From: Bdellovibrionia bacterium
Lineage (GTDB): Bacteria > Bdellovibrionota > Bdellovibrionia > Bdellovibrionales > JAUICD01
Direction: 5' to 3'
Assembly: GCA_030427965.1 (NCBI GenBank)
Contig: JAUICD010000023.1
Coordinates: forward strand, 1-48,188
Length of the DNA stretch: 48,188 bases
Part shown: positions 25,477 to 33,092 of the stretch, one piece after another
Numbering within the stretch: the first letter of the stretch is position 1
Layout: every line of letters starts with the position of its first letter
Translations under genes and position numbers: made by a program
The notes under the pieces: generated by a model
What the model was told of the DNA's origin: nothing
Database searches by the model: none
Seen by the model: the letters and a program-made list of their open reading frames with translations, nothing else

Positions 25477-25938
25477 CTAAACACCAAGTTTATCCAGAAT
25501 CCTTGACCCCGAATCAGTAAAAAGAAGCCACCCACCCAGAGCGCCCCCAATCGCTGACATAACTATTCCATTTATGATAAAGAGTCTGGGGCTGTCTTGG
25601 CCTCCAAAATAGTGAAAGTGCTGGTCCAAATTAAAACATAAAAAATTGCATCCAAATCCGAGAATGGCGATACTAATTACTGTGCAGGCAATAATTGCTG
25701 CCTTGCCATTTAAGCGTCCGACTACAGCGAGATCAATGATTGTTCCCAATGCAGAGCCCATTCCTACGCCACAAAACAGAACCGTCCATAGAAACTTGGA
25801 CATTAAATTGCCCTCGGGGTAAAGCAACACTCCAAAGATCAAAAAAATCATTAACTCGCCAAATGTCGCAAGGAAAAGTCCGACAATCAGTGGACGCTTA
25901 TATTGTTTTGTGACCCCTTGGACATCTCCTTGTGGCAT
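25477..25938 (-). CDS. Four-helix membrane protein, unknown
   Basis: Hydrophobic segments lie at about 16-38 (IVGLFLATFGELMIFLIFGVLL), 47-70 (TVLFCGVGMGSALGTIIDLAVV), 80-100 (IIACTVISIAILGFGCNFLCF) and 120-140 (IINGIVMSAIGGALGGWLLF). A short FNLDQHFHYFGG loop with two His precedes the last. No family recognised. It is 11 nt upstream of the nuclease gene and part of the long operon. Confidence 0.75.
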   Translation of the reverse strand: MPQGDVQGVTKQYKRPLIVGLFLATFGELMIFLIFGVLLYPEGNLMSKFLWTVLFCGVGMGSALGTIIDLAVVGRLNGKAAIIACTVISIAILGFGCNFLCFNLDQHFHYFGGQDSPRLFIINGIVMSAIGGALGGWLLFTDSGSRILDKLGV

Positions 25939-25955
25939 AATAATTCAATCCCTTC

Positions 25956-26453
25956 TTAAATTGAACCTATAGCCATTCGCAATCTCTCATGTAGATTTAG
26001 TTCAACTGGAGTTTTTATTTTTTTCTTATATGCTCTTCTAGAGAGCATAGCACTCTCTAGAGCTCGCAACGCATCTCGCCGAGTTACAATCCCAATCAAG
26101 TGATTTTCTGAATCAGTGACGGGTGCAGTCCTAATATGATTTGAAATAAAAAAGTCTTCTAGTTCGAAAAGATCCCAATCAGGTTTTGCCGCAAGAACAT
26201 CTTTCGTCATAATTGACTCTAGAGTAGGGTTTCTACTTTCGTCATAAAATAGGCAATTTCCAATACAGTTTATTAGGTCACTTTCTGAAACGAACCCAAC
26301 TATTTCGTGACTCTCGTTTATTACAGGTGCTGATCCCATTGAATGTTGATTAAAACCTCTAATGACATCAAAAGTAGAAAAGTCAGACTGAAAAGCCACA
26401 ACCTTTCTTTCCATTATCTCTTCAACCTTTGGGGTATCCAACCCTTTATCCAT
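25956..26453 (-). CDS. Tandem CBS-domain protein
   Basis: Two CBS motifs: VEEIMERKVVAFQSDFSTFDVIRGFNQHSMGSAPVINESHEIVGFVSESDLI and LESIMTKDVLAAKPDWDLFELEDFFISNHIRTAPVTDSENHLIGIVTRRDALRAL. CBS pairs bind adenine nucleotides and tune partner proteins. I use ATG 26453, which has AGGAGG 5 nt upstream; a GTG two codons earlier is less likely. No effector domain is fused, so it acts through another protein. It is a central gene of the Met-rich operon. Confidence 0.9.
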   Translation of the reverse strand: MDKGLDTPKVEEIMERKVVAFQSDFSTFDVIRGFNQHSMGSAPVINESHEIVGFVSESDLINCIGNCLFYDESRNPTLESIMTKDVLAAKPDWDLFELEDFFISNHIRTAPVTDSENHLIGIVTRRDALRALESAMLSRRAYKKKIKTPVELNLHERLRMAIGSI

Positions 26454-26495
26454 AAACACCTCCTATATAACAGGCCTTCTTTAAGCGACTCACTA

Positions 26496-26888
26496 TCAAT
26501 TTAATTTAGAAATCACAGATTTTAGCATATTCTGAACTTCCTCTGCGACACTACCTAACTCTGAGTTTTCAATTGCTTGCATGGATGCGAGCGGATCAAC
26601 AGCAGAGACCTCTACCGGTTGATCTGCTGATTTCCTTTGGAGGATCACATTGCAAGGAAGCATGGTGCCAATCTTATCCTCAGCAAGAAGAGCTTTATGT
26701 GCCATTTTTGGATTGCAAGCACCAAGAATCAAATAGTCGTAAAAATCTTCATCTAGCTTCGCCTTAAGCGTCGCTTTGACATCTATTTCTGTGAGGACCC
26801 CAAAGCCCTCTGACTTAAGAGCCTCCAAAACCTTTTCTTTGCATTGATCAAGCGGGTAATCCAATGTAGTAGAAAAGCAATAACTCAT
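26496..26888 (-). CDS. DUF302 protein
   Basis: A cytoplasmic, 130-residue protein with the DUF302 pattern: LDYPLDQCKEKVLEALKSEGFGVLTEIDVKATLKAKLDEDFYDYLILGACNPKMAHKALLAEDKIGTMLPCNVILQRK. DUF302 proteins often travel with copper, thioredoxin or CBS genes but no reaction is established. The ACNP and LPCNV cysteines are typical of the family. Confidence 0.9.
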   Translation of the reverse strand: MSYCFSTTLDYPLDQCKEKVLEALKSEGFGVLTEIDVKATLKAKLDEDFYDYLILGACNPKMAHKALLAEDKIGTMLPCNVILQRKSADQPVEVSAVDPLASMQAIENSELGSVAEEVQNMLKSVISKLN

Positions 26889-26902
26889 TCATTCCTCATT
26901 TC

Positions 26903-27247
26903 TTATTTATTCTTATATTTTTTCAAATTTGATCTGCTTTCAAAATAAAACACTTTGCCATCTGGCAGAGCTCCAATAATAGCTTTTGATTTATCAACTG
27001 CTTTCTTGCTTACCGGGTCAATAGCTTGCCTTGATGTTTGACTTGTTTTGAGGGTTTTCTTGCAGTTTTCACAACAACCGTAATAGGTATTCTCAGAAAC
27101 TATGACAGGTATCTGCGCTCTTCCAAAATATGTATCATTAACCATACAAACCTTAGAGCTTTCAACCTCCTTAAGGTCCGTTGAAGCTTGACCTAGTAGA
27201 GGTAAAAATAACAGTGTCGCAGCAGCTAATAAAAAATTAAATTTCAC
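26903..27247 (-). CDS. Exported TRASH/YHS-like metal-binding protein
   Basis: The signal peptide ends GQAS. The mature part has KVCMVNDTYFGRAQIPVIVSENTYYGCCENCKKTL (a Cys, then C-C-x2-C about 27 residues on), then RQAIDPVSKKAVDKSKAIIG and FYFESRSNLKKYKN. This fits the TRASH/YHS treble-clef fold seen in copper chaperones and mercury/copper operons. A periplasmic site for Cu or Ag is inferred. Confidence 0.75.
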   Translation of the reverse strand: MKFNFLLAAATLLFLPLLGQASTDLKEVESSKVCMVNDTYFGRAQIPVIVSENTYYGCCENCKKTLKTSQTSRQAIDPVSKKAVDKSKAIIGALPDGKVFYFESRSNLKKYKNK

Positions 27248-27264
27248 CGAATCTCTCCTTAGCG

Positions 27265-27393
27265 TTAGTTCTCTGTAGGGACAAGGCCATGACCATGTTT
27301 TTGACTCTCGTCATGATGGGACTTATGGCTACAGGTTGCAGCAATATTTGCTAAACTAAATAAAATGAGAAACAAAAAAAGTTTTTGCTTCAT
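27265..27393 (-). CDS. 42-residue His-rich secreted peptide or lipoprotein
   Basis: A short gene with GGAGG 5 nt before ATG 27393. The product starts MKQKLFLFLILFSLANIAATCSH, a signal sequence that may end in a lipobox-like AATC. The 20-odd mature residues hold five His (SHKSHH, KHGHG). It fits tightly between the Met-rich gene (14 nt before it) and the TRASH-like gene (17 nt after). A small periplasmic copper-binding peptide is the natural reading, though not proven. Confidence 0.65.
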   Translation of the reverse strand: MKQKLFLFLILFSLANIAATCSHKSHHDESQKHGHGLVPTEN

Positions 27394-27407
27394 AAAAACC
27401 TCCAAAT

Positions 27408-27845
27408 TTAGTGATGGTCTTTGTGCTCATCCTTTTTACCTGACTTTTTAGTTCCTTTTTTATTCATTCCCATGCCTTTTCCCCCCATCATACCCATGCA
27501 ACTTTTCATATGATCGCCCATCTGGCCCATCATCATGCCCATTGAACCTTGCATATCTCCCATTTGTTTCATCATTTGCATGTCACCATCTTTGTGACCA
27601 CCCATATTCTTCATCATCTTGCCCATCATTTGCATATGCTGCTTCATCTCAGCCATATGAGCTTTCATTAGTTCCATCCGCTTTTTAGGGTCTTTTTCTT
27701 TATTTATATTGGTCATGGTATCTTGCATGGATTTCATATTTTTCTTCATCATTGGCATTTCACTTTTGGCAGCTGCCGTCGTACCAATGCCTATGGTGAA
27801 TGCTGCTAACACTAGTATTGCTATACTGTTGCTAATTTTTGTCAT
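27408..27845 (-). CDS. Exported Met-rich protein
   Basis: A signal peptide (ending AAA) precedes a 120-residue chain with about one Met in four: MPMMKKNMKSMQ, MKAHMAEMKQHMQMMGKMMKNMGG, MQMMKQMGDMQGSMGMMMGQMGDHMKSCMGMMGG. It ends KKDEHKDHH. Met clusters with few Cys bind Cu(I)/Ag(I) in oxidising periplasm. It shares its core with the proteins at 22.6-23.0 and 29.4-29.8 kb. It is the first gene after the IS110 element on this strand. Confidence 0.85.
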   Translation of the reverse strand: MTKISNSIAILVLAAFTIGIGTTAAAKSEMPMMKKNMKSMQDTMTNINKEKDPKKRMELMKAHMAEMKQHMQMMGKMMKNMGGHKDGDMQMMKQMGDMQGSMGMMMGQMGDHMKSCMGMMGGKGMGMNKKGTKKSGKKDEHKDHH

Positions 27846-28115
27846 TTATTTCTCCAATGAAAGATTACAACTTAAAGTTGCATCTCTCTGTTTGTTTAAT
27901 TCCTTCTGAGCACCACTTTCTTTTGGAGGGCGCACATCTCCACTTGAGAGTCATCCTGACTCAGGCCAAAATAAGACCATCCTCCAATTCGTGACCGTTA
28001 TTCTAATAAGTCACATTTTGCTATTAGATCTCCAGCTCCCTATACTCCTTGAGAGTGCGAAGTTCCTATAGAACCTCCACTAGAAAAAAATCAGGGCAGT
28101 TGAAGATTGAGAGCA
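27846..28115. other. Non-coding stretch between Met-rich gene and IS110 transposase
   Basis: These 270 bases hold no gene I can support. They include a 6-bp inverted repeat, GAGTCA - TCC - TGACTC (27948-27962), and presumably the right end of the IS110 element. The exact end cannot be placed by eye because IS110 elements usually lack terminal inverted repeats. Confidence 0.5.
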
Positions 28116-28127
28116 TCAAGATGCCCT
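28093..28127. repeat. Hairpin at the transposase stop
   Basis: AGGGCA and TGCCCT enclose inner pairing TTGA/TCAA. The structure overlaps the transposase stop codon at 28116-28118. It may act as a terminator or as part of the element end. Confidence 0.45.
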
Positions 28128-29174
28128 CATTAAAATTTTTCTTTCCAGCTCAAGCTTATTGAGCTTTTTAAAGTTTCGTTTCTCTTTCAAACATTTATAT
28201 GCAATCGTTAAGAGCTTTCTGGCCATGACTACTTTGGCCTTGTTCCAGTTCATTCTCTTTCGTAGTTGATCATATTCGTAACGAAGTTCTTCGTTACTGG
28301 AGATGGCTGGGACCACAGCTTCTATAAAGGCCCACCTAAGCAATTTATTGCCTCTTTTAATGATGCGACCGTTAACGGTTCTACCGCCAGAAGAGTATGT
28401 CGAGGGAACAATGCCAACGTAGGCTGCAAACTTCTTTGCAGTTCTAAATCTTGTGATGTCGCCTACTTCAGCATCAATAAGCATCGCAAAAAATTGACCT
28501 ATCCCTGGAATGCTTTTCAAATATTTAGCACTCTGGTTTTCTTTGTAGTTTTCGGAAATAACATCTTCGATCTCTTTTATAAACATATTGATGAGATCAA
28601 TAAAATTTAACTCTCGATCAATGACGGCTCTATCCGGCTCTCTTAAGTTTATGTTTTCCAGGTTCAGTCGGCCCTTCTTGCCAAATAGGTCTGTCTGAGC
28701 TTTTTGCTTTCTTATCTCTTCTGGATAACGATCAAATATCGTTGTGATCCTGTTTTTTGTCATTGTTCTCAGACGAACAAAAAATATGCGCTCACGAAGC
28801 AGTGATCTCATATCTCTAACTTCTCTTGTCGCAATATAGCACTGTGGAATTAAATCAGCCCTCAGTAAATCCGACAGGATCGTGGCATCTATCTTGTCTG
28901 TCTTAATCTTTGCTTCTGCGATGGCCTTGACTTTAAAAGGGTTTGCTAAAATGACCTCATCCACTGTATCTTCTAGCCAGTCATGCATCACGCACCAATT
29001 TCGACAGGACTCAAGAACTGCTGAGGAATCCTTTTTGAATGGCTTCAAAAAGGATTGAACGTTCGCACGAGTATTGTTGATTTGACCAGACCTTAAAACT
29101 GTTCCAGACTTGTCTTTTACGACCAAATAAGAAAACTTCTTGTGATAATCTACACCAATGTTATATTTAGACAT
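28116..29174 (-). CDS. IS110-family transposase (DEDD recombinase)
   Basis: The 352-residue protein begins MSKYNIGVDYHKKFSYLVVKD, the RuvC-like DEDD domain start. It continues through SSAVLESCRNW and KIKTDKIDATILSDLLRADLIP, and has the Tnp20 domain SIPGIGQFFAMLIDAEVGDITRFRTAKKFAAYVGIVPSTYSSGG with the catalytic Ser of that domain. ATG 29174 is preceded by GAGGAG at 5 nt; a longer in-frame start at 29279 would run into the non-coding left end. No frameshift is seen, so the element may be active. Confidence 0.93.
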   Translation of the reverse strand: MSKYNIGVDYHKKFSYLVVKDKSGTVLRSGQINNTRANVQSFLKPFKKDSSAVLESCRNWCVMHDWLEDTVDEVILANPFKVKAIAEAKIKTDKIDATILSDLLRADLIPQCYIATREVRDMRSLLRERIFFVRLRTMTKNRITTIFDRYPEEIRKQKAQTDLFGKKGRLNLENINLREPDRAVIDRELNFIDLINMFIKEIEDVISENYKENQSAKYLKSIPGIGQFFAMLIDAEVGDITRFRTAKKFAAYVGIVPSTYSSGGRTVNGRIIKRGNKLLRWAFIEAVVPAISSNEELRYEYDQLRKRMNWNKAKVVMARKLLTIAYKCLKEKRNFKKLNKLELERKILMRAS

Positions 29175-29352
29175 AGCTGCTCCTCTATAGTTGTTAAAAT
29201 AATTTGTTCTTAATAACCATTTTAACGAACTCTCGTTCACAGAGGTTGCAGCTTTTTTATTTCCTAACATCGTCTTCATCTTTCGTCGAGTTGGGCTCTT
29301 TCATACCAACTCCTTTTTTTGATTTTCATATAACCAAGTTTGACTAGTAAAA
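29175..29352 (-). ncRNA. Candidate IS110 bridge-RNA region
   Basis: In IS110 elements the non-coding left end upstream of the recombinase is transcribed into a bridge RNA with two loops that pair with donor and target DNA. Here this interval has a perfect 8-bp inverted repeat, GTTAAAAT / ATTTTAAC (29193-29200 and 29219-29226), and other pairings. Assignment is by position only; part of the interval may belong to the interrupted host operon. Confidence 0.35.
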
Positions 29353-29784
29353 TTAATGATGTGCTTCATGATCTTCCCCATCCGCTTTAGGTGTTCCATT
29401 ACTTCCACCCATCATACAGCTCTTCATTTCTTTCATCATTTCAGGGTTCATCATTTTACCTTGAGCATGGTTCATACAATTCTGCATTTGGCCCATCATC
29501 ATGCCTTTTCCACCCATCATACCCATGCCGCCCTTCATTCCTTTATCCATCAGGTGCATTTTCATCGCATGAGGAGGGTAAGGCTTATCGAAGTGACCAT
29601 TAGAATAATACTTTAACCAATAATAGCCAGTGCACAATGCCCCTAAAATTCCAACAACTGATAGAATATATCCACTGGTTTTTAAGAGCCTACTATTCTC
29701 TTTACATGAATAAAAAATTAAGACTGAACCAAAACCAAATACAATCGCCGCTAAATAGAATGCTGAATCCCCTAAAAATACCAT
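29353..29784 (-). CDS. Membrane protein with Met/His-rich tail
   Basis: Two membrane helices (~6-26 and ~36-57) precede a ~85-residue tail on the far side: HAMKMHLMDKGMKGGMGMMGGKGMMMGQMQNCMNHAQGKMMNPEMMKEMKSCMMGG, ending EDHEAHH. The tail parallels the secreted Met-rich protein downstream. It is probably an anchored Cu(I)/Ag(I) buffer facing the periplasm. GGAG lies 6 nt before ATG 29784. Confidence 0.8.
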   Translation of the reverse strand: MVFLGDSAFYLAAIVFGFGSVLIFYSCKENSRLLKTSGYILSVVGILGALCTGYYWLKYYSNGHFDKPYPPHAMKMHLMDKGMKGGMGMMGGKGMMMGQMQNCMNHAQGKMMNPEMMKEMKSCMMGGSNGTPKADGEDHEAHH

Positions 29785-29794
29785 CTTGTTCTCC

Positions 29795-29926
29795 TTATTT
29801 TTTATTTCTCTTTGTTATTACTTTATAAAGTATTAGGCCAACAATTACGATGACAGCACCAAGCGCCCAATAGGTTGAAAGGTGCCAATGAGGGAGGATG
29901 CCATCATGCCAATGATCATGGTTCAC
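29795..29926 (-). CDS. 43-residue His/Trp-rich membrane peptide
   Basis: A short gene starting at GTG 29926, 7 nt after GGAGG, with a 1-nt overlap with the stop of the previous gene (TAGTG). The product begins MNHDHWHDGILPHWHLSTYW, then one membrane helix (ALGAVIVIVGLILYKVIT) and a basic end KRNKK. The His cluster faces the side opposite the basic end, the periplasm by the positive-inside rule. It lies 10 nt before the next gene. A copper-site peptide is likely. Confidence 0.7.
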   Translation of the reverse strand: MNHDHWHDGILPHWHLSTYWALGAVIVIVGLILYKVITKRNKK

Positions 29927-30588
29927 TAGGCTACCTCCTCTTTGTTAAACAACTCGCTCCATTTCGGAATATAGGCCGGTGTTCTTTTTTTGTAGTCTAA
30001 AAATTGTTGGCCAAATTCTTTTTCAATCGTTTTTTCTTCACTGAGCGCTAATCGGTGATACATGTAAAGCAGCACGGGAAACATAGCAATTGTGAGAATG
30101 GTTGGCCACATAAGTAAAAAACCAAACATAATAGCCACAAAACCTAGGTATTGAGGGTGTCTTACTCTTGAGTAAAGCCCTGTCGTTGCCAAAGTCCCGG
30201 TTGACTGAGCAGCATGAAGAACTCTCCACGCAGATGATAGAAGCACAAACCCAACTACAATTAGTATATTACTCAAAATGTGAATCGGATGAAAGTGAGG
30301 GTCAATCTCTGTTTCAAGTAACGTTGCCCATATGTGACCATTATTATGTGAAAAAATATTTAGCGCTGGAAATTTTTCGCTCAGCCACCCAGAAAGAAAA
30401 TAAATTGTAAGGGGGAACCCATACATTTCCGTAAATAGAGCCAAGATAAACGCAGAGAATCCTCCAAGCGAGCGCCAGTCGGTTTTAGATTTTGGTTTCG
30501 TAAAACTGAATGCAAAAATAATAAAAATTGCTGAGTTTAATATTACTAAGAGCCACAGTCCGTAGCCTTGTTCTTCAGATCCATGCAC
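29926..30588 (-). CDS. Isoprenylcysteine/PEMT-type membrane methyltransferase-like protein
   Basis: About five membrane helices, then the family signature RVRHPQYLGFVAIMFGFLLMWPT and EEKTIEKEFGQQFLDYKKRTPAYIPKW, as in ICMT/PEMT-like methyltransferases. I use GTG 30588 because GGAG lies 7 nt before it and the preceding gene ends at 30590; a longer frame exists but overlaps that gene by 68 nt. Members of this family are common in copper-resistance clusters, with unknown substrate. Confidence 0.82.
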   Translation of the reverse strand: MHGSEEQGYGLWLLVILNSAIFIIFAFSFTKPKSKTDWRSLGGFSAFILALFTEMYGFPLTIYFLSGWLSEKFPALNIFSHNNGHIWATLLETEIDPHFHPIHILSNILIVVGFVLLSSAWRVLHAAQSTGTLATTGLYSRVRHPQYLGFVAIMFGFLLMWPTILTIAMFPVLLYMYHRLALSEEKTIEKEFGQQFLDYKKRTPAYIPKWSELFNKEEVA

Positions 30589-30589
30589 G

Positions 30590-30823
30590 CTATTTCTCCT
30601 GTTTGTCTTTGTTATGAGAGTGGTTGTGTCCTTGACCGCCGTGTCCATGCCCGCCATGCATAAATATATGCATTAAAGGACAAAGAAGAAGTATAATGTA
30701 CGGGAGCCAGCCTAGAGCGTGTTCCAGATGATAGTTATAGATCCAGTAACCAATTGCGACTACACAAACAATAACAAGCGGATTTTTCCACATAGATTTC
30801 GAAGTTGACCTTGGTTCACTCAT
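30590..30823 (-). CDS. DUF2933-like small membrane protein
   Basis: The 77-residue product has membrane helices around NPLVIVCVVAIGYWIYNYHLEHALGWLPYIILLLCPLMHIFMHGG and a His-rich tail HGHGGQGHNHSHNKDKQEK. LLLCPLMHIFMH is the DUF2933 signature found beside copper genes. It is the first gene of the operon facing the operator at 30966-30982, with GGAGAC as ribosome site. Confidence 0.85.
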   Translation of the reverse strand: MSEPRSTSKSMWKNPLVIVCVVAIGYWIYNYHLEHALGWLPYIILLLCPLMHIFMHGGHGHGGQGHNHSHNKDKQEK

Positions 30824-30965
30824 AGAAATGTCTCCATTTGCCTAACATGCTAATACCAAGCAAGACCATGACCACGCTCCCCCTGGATCTTTACGATCAC
30901 CTCATAGAATGAAAGTGTTCATGTACTACATCAATTGCAGTAATTACGCCAGCTTAGATTTAGGA

Positions 30966-30982
30966 TATACGGGGTAGGGGTA
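30966..30982 (+). promoter_or_regulatory. CsoR-type operator of the leftward Met-rich operon
   Basis: ATACGGGGTAGGGGTAT. On the minus strand it lies between TTGCAT (30990-30985) and TATCCT 18 nt further, so it fills the spacer of a leftward promoter. Confidence 0.7.
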
Positions 30983-31122
30983 TTAATGCAAGCATTTTGA
31001 GTACCTTAATGCCTCAGCGCAAGGGACATTTTTACTCGCCGCTCAGTAGGTCCTAACGCAAAAAAGAATGCTGAGAATACAGATGCTCTAAACAAAACCG
31101 AGATAAATATATCAAGATCTCA

Positions 31123-31139
31123 ATACCTTAAGGGGGTAT
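31123..31139 (+). promoter_or_regulatory. CsoR-type operator of the lipoprotein/TolC-like operon
   Basis: ATACCTTAAGGGGGTAT, 68 bp before the start codon at 31207. A TTGACT at 31146-31151 follows closely, but its -10 partner is poor, so the exact promoter is unclear. Confidence 0.65.
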
Positions 31140-31206
31140 TGCAATTTGACTTGTGTTTTTTCTTTACCCAAAGTAGGATCCCGCCTGTCTGGACGGGGGT
31201 AAACTT

Positions 31207-31839
31207 ATGTTTACAAATAGGCGAACTATAATAATTCTGTTTTCATTTAACTTATTTCTATTAGGATGTGGACAAGAGAGTGAGCCATATTCGAAAGAAG
31301 CGGCTCGGGAAAATTATACTGCGCAGAATAAAAACATTGAGCAGTGGTCAAACGTTCTATTAAAGGATCTTCAAAAACGACACCGCTTGGTAAATTCTAT
31401 TAGCGATAGTTATGAAGGAAATTTCATTCTAGATGAAAAACAGTACAGCGCTAGATTTGTCTTTTCTTCCAACTTTCCTGAATTTGTCCCTGATAGGGAG
31501 AGGCGAATAGACGAGTTGGTTCATGAAATTAATAGTTTGGGAGTGAATGCCCACGTCCTACTCTGGCCGGAGGGAGCACCGAATTTGGCAATTAGCTGTG
31601 TATTTGAGAATACAAAGCCGGACTATGTAAGTGGTCAGGTCGATTTTGTAGCAAAATCCTGCCCATCTTCCTTTTACATCGCTTTTCGAAACGTTACAGC
31701 TGAAAATCTCAGCCCTGAAGAGGTATCAATTCAAGCCATGAACAGTGATGAGTTTAAAGTTGACGCTCTTACTGTTCAATTTCAATCGAGCACTTTTGCA
31801 ATTCCGATAAACTTTAAAGTGGAGCTAGCAGGAGAATGA
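31207..31839 (+). CDS. Lipoprotein of unknown function
   Basis: The lipobox LFLLGC places a lipid on Cys 21. The 190-residue mature part starts GQESEPYSKEAARENYTAQN and has two cysteines in the second half (ISCVFEN, KSCPSSFY). Alternating strands (FILDEKQYSARFVFSSNF) suggest a beta-sandwich. No family is recognised. GGGGG lies 7 nt before the ATG. It overlaps the TolC-like gene by 4 nt. The first of three genes under a CsoR-type operator. Confidence 0.8.
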   Translation: MFTNRRTIIILFSFNLFLLGCGQESEPYSKEAARENYTAQNKNIEQWSNVLLKDLQKRHRLVNSISDSYEGNFILDEKQYSARFVFSSNFPEFVPDRERRIDELVHEINSLGVNAHVLLWPEGAPNLAISCVFENTKPDYVSGQVDFVAKSCPSSFYIAFRNVTAENLSPEEVSIQAMNSDEFKVDALTVQFQSSTFAIPINFKVELAGE

Positions 31840-33092
31840 AAGGAATAACCACTCTCTTCTTGGCATTAATCCTGGTTTCAAATGGAGCATCTGCTCTTTC
31901 TTTAGAGGAGCTTACTGATAAAATTTCTCAGAATAATTATTCCGTTCTAGAGAATGCCGAGAAGGTGTATCAAGCAAAAGAAAAAATATCGGTTATGCGC
32001 GGTAATCTACTTCCAAAGCTAAATCTCTGGAAGATTTTGACAATTCCCATGGCCGTTATGAATCCATGGATGGCTGGGGGGCTCGTAAATGATATTGCAC
32101 CATTTTTAATCCCGGCGAATTGGCTCAATGTTAAAAAATCGAGGTGGAATTACAAAGCATCACTTGAACAACACCGGGCTATTTGGGCAAATGAGGTGTT
32201 TCACGCACGTCAGTTGTACCTCGAGGTGGCACGTGATTTAGAATTACTAAATGTCCTTGATCAGTTAATTGAGCGTTATGAATTTATACGAGAATATACT
32301 GAAAATAGAGTCCTCCTGGGGCTCGAGCCTTCACACCAAATTGATTCGATTGAAGCAAAATTTTTGAGAATATTAGAAGATCGCAGAGTTATCTTTGAAG
32401 CTCATCAGGAACAGATTAGAACTCTCCTTTTTATCTTGGGTGAAGACTTAAATCATCCAGTAGAGATTGAATTCTCCTATTCAGACATTCACCCCGAATA
32501 TGGCACAAAGATTCCAGAAGAGTTTGTTTTGAAAAAAGCGCTGGCTAGCTCGCCTGAGCTTATTCAGTTTAAATTTTTACTAGCTTCTCTAAAGGCTGCA
32601 AAGAAATCTTTAAATTTTGTATTGCTTGGAACCTCTCCTCTTTCAAGTCAGGCAGGACATGGTGTTTACGACAATATTCCAAGTCAAAATGGCCTCGGAT
32701 TTGGAACTGCGCCAAGCATTAAGATTTCTAAATCTAAAGCTAAGGAGTTATCCATACGCGAAAAGGCTTCAGCGGCTACAATCGAACTGCAGACTAGAAA
32801 CAACGTTAGTCAGTATAATTCTCTACTCGTTGGCTATAGTAATATTCAAAAGCAAGTGGAGCTCTCGATTCAGGCTTATGAAACTCTCATTCAATCAATG
32901 AATTTGGGGCGCGAGACCAAATCCTCCGAATTAGTTAACTTACTTAATGCTGCCTATTCGGCCACTGTCTTAGGTCTATTCACTAAATATGAATACTTAA
33001 GGCTTTCAGAGTCTGTATCAAGATTAACTTTTTCTCCGCCTTACGATGGCCTTCCCTCTCATGGCGGTCTTCACCTGGGGGTAGCTCAATGA
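31836..33092 (+). CDS. TolC-like outer-membrane protein (orphan)
   Basis: A signal peptide ending ASA leads into LSLEELTDKISQNNYSVLENAEKVYQAKEKISVMRGNLLPKLNLW, the opening of outer-membrane efflux proteins. Helical parts follow (LEVARDLELLNVLDQLIERYEFIREYTENRVLLGLEP; VSQYNSLLVGYSNIQKQVELSIQAYETLIQ). The typical TolC core is divergent, and no RND, ABC or adaptor gene accompanies it. With a lipoprotein on each side (4-nt overlaps) it looks like an envelope complex of a kind I do not recognise. Confidence 0.7.
   Translation: MKGITTLFLALILVSNGASALSLEELTDKISQNNYSVLENAEKVYQAKEKISVMRGNLLPKLNLWKILTIPMAVMNPWMAGGLVNDIAPFLIPANWLNVKKSRWNYKASLEQHRAIWANEVFHARQLYLEVARDLELLNVLDQLIERYEFIREYTENRVLLGLEPSHQIDSIEAKFLRILEDRRVIFEAHQEQIRTLLFILGEDLNHPVEIEFSYSDIHPEYGTKIPEEFVLKKALASSPELIQFKFLLASLKAAKKSLNFVLLGTSPLSSQAGHGVYDNIPSQNGLGFGTAPSIKISKSKAKELSIREKASAATIELQTRNNVSQYNSLLVGYSNIQKQVELSIQAYETLIQSMNLGRETKSSELVNLLNAAYSATVLGLFTKYEYLRLSESVSRLTFSPPYDGLPSHGGLHLGVAQ

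Larger units (their letters stand above)
28093..29352 (-). mobile_element. IS110-family insertion sequence (approximate limits)
   Basis: Limits are uncertain. The transposase plus about 180 bp upstream (29175-29352), where IS110 elements encode their bridge RNA, defines the minimum. It interrupts a run of small copper-related genes all reading leftward. Confidence 0.6.
30824..31206. other. Divergent regulatory region with two CsoR-type operators
   Basis: These 383 bases between divergent operons carry no gene I can support. Two copies of the 17-bp element sit at 30966 and 31123, one nearer each operon. Confidence 0.65.

Noticed and set aside
28116..29279. Longer transposase start at 29279
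   Set aside because: The first 35 residues are not part of the DEDD domain and ATG 29174 has a strong ribosome site.
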